Assembly (NCBI GenBank): GCA_030039655.1
Contig: JASHVC010000250.1
Location: 1-6,712 of the forward strand
DNA from: Xanthobacteraceae bacterium
GTDB lineage: Bacteria; Pseudomonadota; Alphaproteobacteria; Rhizobiales; Xanthobacteraceae
Direction: 5' to 3'
DNA length: 6,712 nt
Below the pieces are notes generated by a model. That model saw nothing but the letters and a program-made list of their open reading frames with translations, was not told the origin of the DNA and did not search any database. A program made the position numbers and the translations under genes. Shown here in pieces: positions 1-6,038 of this stretch; position 1 is the first letter of the stretch, and each line of letters begins with the position of its first letter.

Positions 1-1827
1 TACGCCACGACCGCCTTCGCGCAGATCCAGACAGCCCGGCAAGGTTTTCAGATGCCGCCCGATGCTGGCGCCTTCACTTTCGTCCGTTACGCGCTGGTCG
101 AGGGATTAAAGGGCGCGCTGCTTATCCCCTACTCCGATCTCTTCGCCGGCAAGCTCCGCAACCTTGGCGGCGCCGACGCGGCTTCGTTGTCGGCGAAGGC
201 GGCCGTGATGGTGTTCCGCGCGGTACTGGGTCTGATCATCATCGTCGGACTCAAACGCTTCATCGATTTTGCGCGTCGCACGGCCGAGAGCCACGATTTG
301 CAGCCGATCTTGACCGTCTTGAATAATCCGGATGCAGACCGAGCTGCCGTGGAGCAGGCGGTCGGCAACCTCACCGCCTTTGCGACGCGAGGTCACCGCG
401 CGGTGGCAGAGCGGCTGGAACAGATCGTCATCGAAACGCTGGAGGGCAAGCCGCGATACGCTGCCAATGCGCGGTTCGCCGCCGCGAATGGTCTTGTTTC
501 CTACGCGCAGCCGCGTACGGGATCCGGCACGTTGCTGGTGGCGATCGAAGCCTATCGCAAGCTCGCTCGTGAGGACTGGCCCCGGGAAAGAGCGCCGGTC
601 GATTGGTTCGCGACTCAGCACGCTCTCGGTGTTGCGCTGCGCTCGCTCGGTGAACGTGAGAGCGGCACGGCGCGCTTCGAGGAGGCGGTTGCCGTCTTGC
701 GGGAGGCCCTGAAGGAAGGAACGCGCGAGCGCACCCCGCGCGAATGGGCCGAAACGCAAAACGATCTTGGCCGATCGCTGTGGCGACTGAGCCAGCGCGA
801 GGCCAGCACGACCCGCCTCGAAGAGGCAGCCGCGGCTTTCCGCGAGGCGCTCAAGGAGATGACCCGCGAGAGCGTCCCGCTCGATTGGGCCGCGACCCAG
901 CACGACCTCGGCGCTGTACTCCATGCCCTTGGCGAACGCGAGAGCGATCCAAAGCACCTCGAAGAAGCAATCTCCGCTTACCGCGAAGCGCTCCAGGAAA
1001 GAACCCGTGCGCGCACGCCACTCGCTTGGGCTGCAACGCAGAATAATCTCGGCAATGCGCTACGCGCCCTCGGCGAGCGCGAGAGCGGCACCACACACCT
1101 CGAAGAGGCACTCGGCGCCTACCGTGAGGCATTAGTGGAACGCACCCGCAAGCGTTCACCACTCGACTGGGCCGAAACGCAAAACAACCTTGGCGTCGTG
1201 CTGCAAGCACTTGGCGAGCGCGAACACGACACGGCGCGCCTCGATCAGGCGATAGCCGCGTACCTCGAGGCGCTTGAGGAAAGAACAAGCGAGTCGACGC
1301 CAATCGATTGGGCCACGACCCAGAACGATCTTGGCACCGCGCTGCAAACCCTTGGCGAGCATAAGGGTGAGCCAGCGCTTCTGGAGGAGGCGGTCGCTGC
1401 CTATCGCCGGGCTCTGCAGGAGAGAACCCGCGCCCGCGCTCCGATCGACTGGGCCGCGACCCAAAGCAATCTCGGCGATGTGTTGTGTGCACTAGGCGAG
1501 CGCGAAAGTGGAACCACGCGCTTCGAGGAAGCCGTCGTCGCTTTCCGGGAATCGCTGAAGGAAAGAACTCGGGAAAAAATGCCGCTCGACTGGGCAATGA
1601 CCCAGAACAATCTGGGCAATGCGCTACGTGCGCTAGGCGAGCGGGAGACCGGCACCGCGCACTTCGAAGAAGCCGTCGCGGCCTTCAGCGAGGCGGCGCG
1701 GGAACTGACCGAGGACAAGACGCCGCACCATCACGAAATCGTCCGGCAGAACCTTGCGCTCATTCTATCCGCGCTCGAGCGGCGCAAGAGCCAACCCTTC
1801 GCGGCGCTGGCATCGCGCCGGGTGTAG
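1..1827 (+). CDS. Membrane-anchored TPR repeat protein, probably 5'-partial
   Basis: This reads as a protein-interaction scaffold: one membrane segment followed by a long tetratricopeptide array. The first ATG in frame is at 52, with AAGG seven bases upstream, and gives 591 residues. However, the frame stays open to base 1 with G/C-rich third positions. The upstream codons read YATTAFAQIQ, which resembles the end of a signal peptide (A-F-A before Q), so I think the true start lies outside the window. Counting from the ATG, a hydrophobic stretch at about 50-67 is followed by K68, R69, R75 and R76, which puts the C-terminal part in the cytoplasm by the positive-inside rule. Residues 80-181 are probably helical without a recognised domain. 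Residues 182-527 or so hold eight 47-residue TPR-like units plus a degenerate ninth to about 580. No enzymatic domain is visible. The gene converges on the minus-strand cluster. The TPR assignment is firm; partners and role are unknown. Confidence 0.88.
   Translation, partial: YATTAFAQIQTARQGFQMPPDAGAFTFVRYALVEGLKGALLIPYSDLFAGKLRNLGGADAASLSAKAAVMVFRAVLGLIIIVGLKRFIDFARRTAESHDLQPILTVLNNPDADRAAVEQAVGNLTAFATRGHRAVAERLEQIVIETLEGKPRYAANARFAAANGLVSYAQPRTGSGTLLVAIEAYRKLAREDWPRERAPVDWFATQHALGVALRSLGERESGTARFEEAVAVLREALKEGTRERTPREWAETQNDLGRSLWRLSQREASTTRLEEAAAAFREALKEMTRESVPLDWAATQHDLGAVLHALGERESDPKHLEEAISAYREALQERTRARTPLAWAATQNNLGNALRALGERESGTTHLEEALGAYREALVERTRKRSPLDWAETQNNLGVVLQALGEREHDTARLDQAIAAYLEALEERTSESTPIDWATTQNDLGTALQTLGEHKGEPALLEEAVAAYRRALQERTRARAPIDWAATQSNLGDVLCALGERESGTTRFEEAVVAFRESLKERTREKMPLDWAMTQNNLGNALRALGERETGTAHFEEAVAAFSEAARELTEDKTPHHHEIVRQNLALILSALERRKSQPFAALASRRV
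595..1722 (+). repeat. Eight in-frame 141-bp TPR-coding repeats
   Basis: Eight tandem units start at 595, 736, 877, 1018, 1159, 1300, 1441 and 1582. Each is exactly 141 bp (47 codons), with no insertion or deletion. A ninth, degenerate unit starts at 1723 (PHHHE in place of P-x-D-W). Each unit opens with proline, an acidic or alanine residue and tryptophan, then T-Q-x-x-L-G. It continues with L-G-E-R-E in most copies and closes with E-E-A, a helix containing E-A-L, and an E-R-T-R-like linker. A TPR is classically 34 residues. The longer 47-residue period resembles the extended helix-turn-helix units of kinesin-light-chain-like TPRs. Nucleotide identity between units is partial, so these are old or drifting duplications. 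Confidence 0.92.
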
Positions 1828-1848
1828 CGTGCCGTCCCGCCCTGAGCA

Positions 1849-2073
1849 TTATCGGAAAGTCGCTGCCCGGTCACGATTGCGGCTGTTGGAAAAATAGCGC
1901 TCGTCGAACCCGGATCTGGTCGTGTCAGCGTTACGGTTCCAGGGCATCTCTACACGCGGCTGTGGGCGCAAGAGGCTTCGGTCCGCCCGTTGTCTAGCTG
2001 CGCTGCGGATCATTAGCATCGAGGCTATGATCAATGGGCTTCCTAATAAGAGCCAGGCCATCAGGTTCAACAT
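1849..2073 (-). CDS. Small single-pass membrane protein (74 aa), unknown function
   Basis: A 74-residue ORF starts at an ATG (2073-2071) and ends in TAA at 1849. The frame is also open upstream, but that longer version would overlap the preceding gene. I chose this start because AGGAAGG (2086-2080) sits six bases before it and because the hydrophobic helix begins right at it. Residues 4-22 (M-A-W-L-L-L ... M-L-M-I) form one membrane segment. The rest is arginine-rich and polar (R23, R27, R29, R32, R36, R40 and more), so the C-terminus is probably cytoplasmic. Third-position GC is lower than in the neighbours. The start lies 31 bp after the stop of the 303-residue membrane protein on the same strand, which suggests co-transcription. 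The stop is 21 bp from the converging TPR gene's stop, so the ORF fills what would otherwise be an empty 277-bp gap. I recognise no family. It could be a chance ORF, but the ribosome binding site and packing argue against that. Confidence 0.55.
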   Translation of the reverse strand: MLNLMAWLLLGSPLIIASMLMIRSAARQRADRSLLRPQPRVEMPWNRNADTTRSGFDERYFSNSRNRDRAATFR

Positions 2074-2079
2074 GCGTTG

Positions 2080-2086
2080 CCTTCCT
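2080..2086 (-). promoter_or_regulatory. Strong Shine-Dalgarno deciding the start of the 74-aa gene
   Basis: The minus-strand sequence AGGAAGG lies six bases upstream of the ATG at 2073. It is the best ribosome binding site in the window and the main reason to accept this small ORF and to start it here instead of further upstream. Confidence 0.6.
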
Positions 2087-2104
2087 GTCGAATACTCGAT
2101 CCTG

Positions 2105-3016
2105 CTAATGCGCCTGGAGCCGGTCCTGCAGCCAACCAAGCGGCTCGGGCGCTGTCTGCGGTGCAGCGGATGAGTTCGGCCGTGGCCGCGGCAACGGCAC
2201 GTCGCCGGCCGCTGTGGCAAAGAAGCGGGGCCGTGGCCGCGGCAACGGAACCGGCGCCCCGGCCGCGAAGGGATTTGTCACCGGCACTCCATCCATGCTC
2301 CCACCGAGACTCCCGGTCATCGGGCCGGCGCGCGATGCGGCATCGGCCTCCTGTTGCCGCAACTTCGCCAGGGCGTTTTGCGCGTCCGCGAGATGCCGGC
2401 CGGTCTGAAACTCGGCGATGAATTCACTCAAATTCTCGATGGTCAGAGCCACCGCAATTTGCCGCCACGCGATCTCTTCAACGGTGTCCACCGCCTCCTG
2501 GGCGTGCCGGCCTTGAGGAAATTTCTCCAGATAGATGTTGTACGAGGCGCGCGTGCCGAGCGAATCGACCTGAGCCCAGAGCAAATCGTCAGCCGCATTG
2601 AGGGCGGCCACAACATGCCGCCCGCCGGCCGAATAGGCCGCGATGTAGGCTGCATACTCCTCGTAGGTGTTGGCGCGGATAGCGCGCGCCCAGGCGGCAT
2701 CGTCGATGCGTTCGGCAATGACGGGCTGGCCGGCCTCAGAAGCCCAATTGCGATAGAACCATTCGTAACTCTGGGGCGTGTCCTGCAGCAGGGTCCACTG
2801 CCACGCCGCCCGCTCGCCGAGCCGTGCCCACGATGAACCGGGCGGCACCGGCAAGAGCCACAGGGCCAAGAGCAGCGGCAGCGCGGAGAAGACGAGAAGC
2901 AGCGCTTTACGCGGACTTGCCAGGCTCCCGAGGCTGCCAACGGCACTCCCGAGCTGGGCCCTGCTGTCGCTGACCCAATAGCCAATCCTGCGCAACCACT
3001 GAAATAAACGAGCCAA
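2105..3016 (-). CDS. Membrane-anchored periplasmic repeat protein with PLPRPRP tail
   Basis: A 303-residue protein of unknown function, probably anchored in the inner membrane with its bulk in the periplasm. The start is TTG: it is the first possible start after an in-frame TGA, and GAGGGG (3030-3025) lies eight bases upstream. Residues 38-57 form a leucine-rich membrane helix preceded by R36 and K37, so the N-terminus should be cytoplasmic. Residues 70-220 contain four repeats of 37-38 residues, marked by tryptophans W72, W109, W147 and W184. Repeats 2 and 3 show the pattern A/L-W ... Y-x-x-Y-(I/L) ... G-R-H ... A. Repeat 3 has the clearest form, Y-L-E-K-F-P-Q-G-R-H-A. From memory, this pattern recurs in rhizobial proteins that carry caspase-like or SUMF1 domains; I cannot check that here. 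Residues 255-281 hold two copies of VPLPRPRP, a stiff basic proline-rich segment plausible as a periplasmic spacer. It follows the TIR gene on the same strand after 169 bp and precedes the 74-residue gene by 31 bp. Confidence 0.82.
   Translation of the reverse strand: MARLFQWLRRIGYWVSDSRAQLGSAVGSLGSLASPRKALLLVFSALPLLLALWLLPVPPGSSWARLGERAAWQWTLLQDTPQSYEWFYRNWASEAGQPVIAERIDDAAWARAIRANTYEEYAAYIAAYSAGGRHVVAALNAADDLLWAQVDSLGTRASYNIYLEKFPQGRHAQEAVDTVEEIAWRQIAVALTIENLSEFIAEFQTGRHLADAQNALAKLRQQEADAASRAGPMTGSLGGSMDGVPVTNPFAAGAPVPLPRPRPRFFATAAGDVPLPRPRPNSSAAPQTAPEPLGWLQDRLQAH
2180..2248. repeat. Two 18-bp direct repeats encoding PLPRPRP
   Basis: The 18-mer CCGTGGCCGCGGCAACGG occurs identically at 2180-2197 and 2231-2248, 51 bp apart (17 codons, so in frame). 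On the coding minus strand it specifies the repeated P-L-P-R-P-R core in the tail of the 303-residue protein. Exact identity at the DNA level suggests a recent duplication or conversion, or codon-constrained low complexity. Confidence 0.8.
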
Positions 3017-3024
3017 GGCACTCG

Positions 3025-3030
3025 CCCCTC
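3025..3030 (-). promoter_or_regulatory. Shine-Dalgarno for the TTG-started 303-aa gene
   Basis: GAGGGG on the minus strand lies eight bases before TTG at 3016. An in-frame TGA lies just upstream of the TTG, and the next methionine is far into the protein, after the membrane helix and repeats. The TTG is therefore the natural start. Confidence 0.6.
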
Positions 3031-3042
3031 AAGTCGCGGGCC

Positions 3043-3061
3043 TGCCGATGTTGAATCGGCA
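3043..3061. promoter_or_regulatory. Perfect inverted repeat in the leader of the 303-aa gene
   Basis: TGCCGAT and ATCGGCA form a perfect 7-bp inverted repeat around a 5-base centre (GTTGA). It lies 26 bp upstream of the TTG start. No T-run follows on either strand, so it does not look like an intrinsic terminator. It could be an operator or an mRNA hairpin. Short palindromes of this size also arise by chance. Confidence 0.3.
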
Positions 3062-3071
3062 ACCTTTTACC

Positions 3072-3088
3072 TCCAATGGTCAATTGGA
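3072..3088. promoter_or_regulatory. Second inverted repeat with an embedded -35-like TTGACC
   Basis: TCCAAT and ATTGGA form a perfect 6-bp inverted repeat around GGTCA. On the minus strand the centre reads TTGACC, close to a -35 hexamer and pointing at the 303-residue gene. No convincing -10 hexamer sits at the usual 16-18 bp distance, so this is only a weak promoter/operator candidate. The 169-bp gap 3017-3185 holds this element, its neighbour at 3043-3061 and the ribosome binding site. I see no clear terminator for the TIR gene in it. Confidence 0.25.
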
Positions 3089-3185
3089 CCCCCGCATCTG
3101 TTTCCCCGCTAATCACAGGCTGAAACGAGAGTGCGGAGGGGCGCTTCACGGTCGTCCGGAGCTCTGGTCGGCAGAGAAACCGTGT

Positions 3186-5960
3186 TCAAGGCGCAAGGGT
3201 GCGCGCGACCCGGAAACTCAAGTTGTTGTACCGGCTGCCAATTGTGAACGAACCGCGGGCCGCGGAGCGGACAAGGTCGGGATGGCTGTCCCAGGCGCCG
3301 CCACGCACGGCACGGCGAGGACAGTTATTGCCCTCGATCCAAGCAGAGCCATCGGCCGGCGCACCATCGTAATTGCTGTGGGAACAATCTTCCGTCCACT
3401 CATAGGCATTTCCCACCATGTCGTAGAGGCCGAACGCGTTGGGCGGAAATGAACCAACGGGAGCCGTGCGCTTGGTGTCCCACTGACTCCCGCAGCCGCT
3501 GCAGTTCGTCATCACCTTGCCGTTGAGCTTGATGCCGTCGCCCCAAGGATAGGCTGTCTGTGTTCCGGCACGCGTCGCGTATTCGTATTCAGCCTCCGAC
3601 AGCAGGCGATAGGTCTTGCCGGTCATACGAGAAAGCCAAGCTACATAGTGCTGAGCATTCTCCCAGGTGACGTTGATCACGGGCTGCGTGCCGCGGCCGT
3701 AGCCGCTGTCATAGATGTGTGGATCGCAATCGCCATGGGCGGCGCACGCATCCCAGTCCGCAAATGTCAGTTCGTACTTGGATACAGCAAACGGCTTGGC
3801 AATCGTCACCTGGTGCAGCGGACCTTCGTTGGCTTGCCGGCCCTTCTCGTCCGGCGCCGATCCCATGGTGAACGAGCCTGCGGGTACGACGACCATTTCG
3901 GGGCAGTCAGTTGCGCACTCCTTGAAGGAATCTCCCGGCTTCAGCGCTTGCTCGGCGGCAGCGGTTAACACGTGGGGCCGAACCTGAGAAACCATGTACG
4001 GCCGTATGGCGGTGTAGTAGCGCCAGGAGGCTGTCAGATTATCGTGTTCCACCCAAGCGGCGAGACCAACGACGACGCCGAACCCCAGCACCCCGATCAA
4101 CGAGCCCGCTAAAAGTCTTCGGCGGCGCGCGTGCCGCCGGCTCTGTAGGATAAACTTCCGGTCAATTTCCGGAATATCGTCGGGGCGTTTGGCGAGCCAG
4201 CTTTGCGCTTGCGCAAGCGCCAAACCCATGAGAAGCGCATCGTTCTTTGAATGGTCCGGTATGGCCTGCCAGGCGCGGCACGCGGCTTCGAGACCATTGC
4301 GCCACGCCAGAAACTCTCGCTCCGCGGCGATCCATTCGTGCAGCTTGCCCCAACGCCGAAAAATCGCCTCATGAGCGACCTCGGCGTAGGTCTCGCCAGC
4401 CTCCGAGGTGGCGATGACCAAAAGCCTGTTCGGGTGATCGGCAAGCTCGGAGGCGAGCCACCACTCTTCGTTGCTAAATTCCGAACGAGCAGCGCGCCGC
4501 CGGGTCGGCTCGCTGCCCTCACGCACTGTCGCCAGTCGCAACGTCAACACGCGCCGTAGAGCGGCCTCGGAGGCGGGGTGATCCGCCAAAAACTTGTCGG
4601 CGCGATGCACCAGCACGCCGCCAAGCTCGAAGGATTGCAGATTGAGCCGAAGCACCCCGTCGCCCCGGTGAACCATCTGCGTCCACATGTCGTCGAGCGT
4701 GTAGGACAACAGCGGCAAGGCGCCGACGTCCCTAGCGCCATCGTCCGCCGCGCGTCGGCTGATGATGTCAACCAGACCCTCATTCTCGAACCGCGCCGCG
4801 AGCATTTGCGCCGGGCGCGCCACGACTTCGCGTAATTCCCCTTCACCCAACGGCGGCACATCGATCTGCTGTCGCGCCCGAAACAGCGGCTTGTCGCTTT
4901 GCAGCGCCCCGAGGAAGTCGGAGCGCATGCTCATCATGGCGCGCAGGCGCCGATCGGCCAATGCCTGGACGAGGACTTCGGAGAAACGGCGGCGCTGACC
5001 TTGCTCGGCACGAACGTAAAGCTCTTCGCCTTGGTCGACGTACAGGAAGAAACCGGGTGGCTCGGGTTGCTCGAGTTCCTTGCAGCGGCGCTCGGTAGCA
5101 TCGATGAGATCGGGCAGCGTGGCCTTGCCGCTCAGCAAAGCCTCCATCCAGCCGTACTGCCGTGTCGCACGCTCGGGATCGGTCGCGGCGAACTGCCAGC
5201 GGTCGAGGAAAGCTTCCACTAGCGCCCTCAGCGGATCGGCGCCCGGCCTGAACGACAAGAAGCACCATTGCCGGCTGTTCTGAAATGCCGTCGGCCAAGC
5301 GTTCGGCGCATTCGCTTCCTCGGGCCAAGCCTGACGCTTGAGCGCCGCCAACACGCCGGCCTGTGCCAACGAGGATTTGCCGACACCGGAATTGCCGATC
5401 AGCACCGGCAACTGGCCATTCGAACTCGCAAGCGCGGACAGCAATTCGACGGTTTCGCGTTTGCGGCCGAAGAAATAGTCGCTGTCCTTCTCCTCCATGG
5501 CCTCGAGGCCACGATAAGGCGACGTGTAACGCCACAATTCGCCGGGACTTGTGTCCTCGCCCGATACCGCATCAAAAATGCGGGCGATGTCCTTCTCGGA
5601 CGCTGGATCAGCCGAGACGATCCAATGCAGTTGACGCAGAAATGGAAGACCCGGCGCGGTCTGTCCCTCAAGCAGCACAACAATAAGCGGAAATTTTCTG
5701 TCCGAATTGACCCACTTGTCGAGCGCTTCGTCGTATTCCGGAACCTGCCATTTGCCGATGCCACCTTGGCCGATAAGAAGAATGAAAGCGCTCGCGTCGG
5801 CGATCTCCTGGGCGAGCTGTGCGGACCATGAGCCGCCTGCTCTCAAGTTTGTGGAGGCGAAGAAGACGCGCGAGGCCGAATCCTTGCGCTCAATGCCGGC
5901 CTTGAGCCGTTCCGCAAGCGCGTGATCCGCCGAGTTGTAGCTGAGAAACCAGCGGGGCAT
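3186..5960 (-). CDS. TIR-nSTAND1-TM-SUMF1-like signalling ATPase
   Basis: A 924-residue fusion, numbered from the ATG at 5960; a TTG at 5969 would add three residues. Neither start has a clear ribosome binding site, and a TAG lies just upstream in frame. Residues 1-110 are a TIR domain (RWFLSYNSAD at the start; W71-x-x-x-E75, where E75 fits the catalytic glutamate of NAD-cleaving TIRs). Residues about 148-580 match nSTAND1: the P-Y-R-G-L-E ... F-F-G-R-K-R-E entry motif, Walker A GNSGVGKSS (189-197), Walker B FLYVDQGEE (305-313) and VAHEAIFRRW (528-537). A run of arginines (608-615) precedes a membrane helix at about 617-637, predicting a cytoplasmic N-terminal part and a periplasmic C-terminus. 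Residues 688-924 form a complete SUMF1/FGE-like domain: V-P-A-G-S-F-x-M-G-S, G-N-A-Y-E-W-T-E-D, R-G-G-A-W and F-R-V-A-R. The catalytic cysteine pair of true formylglycine-generating enzymes is absent (S892 and V897 in that segment). Likely a ligand-gated NTPase switch controlling the TIR effector. The gene is 78 bp downstream of the sulfotransferase gene and 169 bp upstream of the repeat-protein gene, same strand. Confidence 0.93.
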   Translation of the reverse strand: MPRWFLSYNSADHALAERLKAGIERKDSASRVFFASTNLRAGGSWSAQLAQEIADASAFILLIGQGGIGKWQVPEYDEALDKWVNSDRKFPLIVVLLEGQTAPGLPFLRQLHWIVSADPASEKDIARIFDAVSGEDTSPGELWRYTSPYRGLEAMEEKDSDYFFGRKRETVELLSALASSNGQLPVLIGNSGVGKSSLAQAGVLAALKRQAWPEEANAPNAWPTAFQNSRQWCFLSFRPGADPLRALVEAFLDRWQFAATDPERATRQYGWMEALLSGKATLPDLIDATERRCKELEQPEPPGFFLYVDQGEELYVRAEQGQRRRFSEVLVQALADRRLRAMMSMRSDFLGALQSDKPLFRARQQIDVPPLGEGELREVVARPAQMLAARFENEGLVDIISRRAADDGARDVGALPLLSYTLDDMWTQMVHRGDGVLRLNLQSFELGGVLVHRADKFLADHPASEAALRRVLTLRLATVREGSEPTRRRAARSEFSNEEWWLASELADHPNRLLVIATSEAGETYAEVAHEAIFRRWGKLHEWIAAEREFLAWRNGLEAACRAWQAIPDHSKNDALLMGLALAQAQSWLAKRPDDIPEIDRKFILQSRRHARRRRLLAGSLIGVLGFGVVVGLAAWVEHDNLTASWRYYTAIRPYMVSQVRPHVLTAAAEQALKPGDSFKECATDCPEMVVVPAGSFTMGSAPDEKGRQANEGPLHQVTIAKPFAVSKYELTFADWDACAAHGDCDPHIYDSGYGRGTQPVINVTWENAQHYVAWLSRMTGKTYRLLSEAEYEYATRAGTQTAYPWGDGIKLNGKVMTNCSGCGSQWDTKRTAPVGSFPPNAFGLYDMVGNAYEWTEDCSHSNYDGAPADGSAWIEGNNCPRRAVRGGAWDSHPDLVRSAARGSFTIGSRYNNLSFRVARTLAP

Positions 5961-6038
5961 CCACGTCAATTCTGGCTAGAAGGTTGCTGCCATCAAATCA
6001 GGAAAATCCAGCCGGCGGAATAGGGGTGATTGATCAGA

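Noticed and set aside
106..957. Long minus-strand ORF (283 codons) opposite the TPR gene
   Set aside because: It is an antisense shadow of the TPR coding frame in GC-rich DNA, with no domain and a composition that mirrors the repeats.
851..1597. Minus-strand ORF (248 codons) opposite the TPR array
   Set aside because: Its arginine/serine-rich repeating composition is explained by reading the 141-bp repeats on the wrong strand.
2354..2836. Plus-strand ORF (160 codons) inside the 303-aa gene
   Set aside because: The opposite strand has a ribosome binding site, a membrane helix and regular tryptophan repeats. This frame shows no recognisable domain.
3162..3176. Small hairpin (CTCTG-N5-CAGAG) just after the TIR stop as a terminator
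   Set aside because: The stem is only 5 bp and no T-run follows on the minus strand, so it is not a credible intrinsic terminator.
3186..3450. C-terminal SUMF1-like segment as the variable region of a diversity-generating retroelement
   Set aside because: C-type-lectin/SUMF1 folds are DGR targets and the segment is in the right place, but there is no reverse transcriptase and no second near-copy (template repeat) in the window, including the downstream gap. A DGR outside the window cannot be excluded.
4843..5535. Minus-strand ORF (230 codons) overlapping the TIR-STAND gene in another frame
   Set aside because: The main frame carries clear Walker A and Walker B motifs across this stretch, so this is an out-of-frame shadow.
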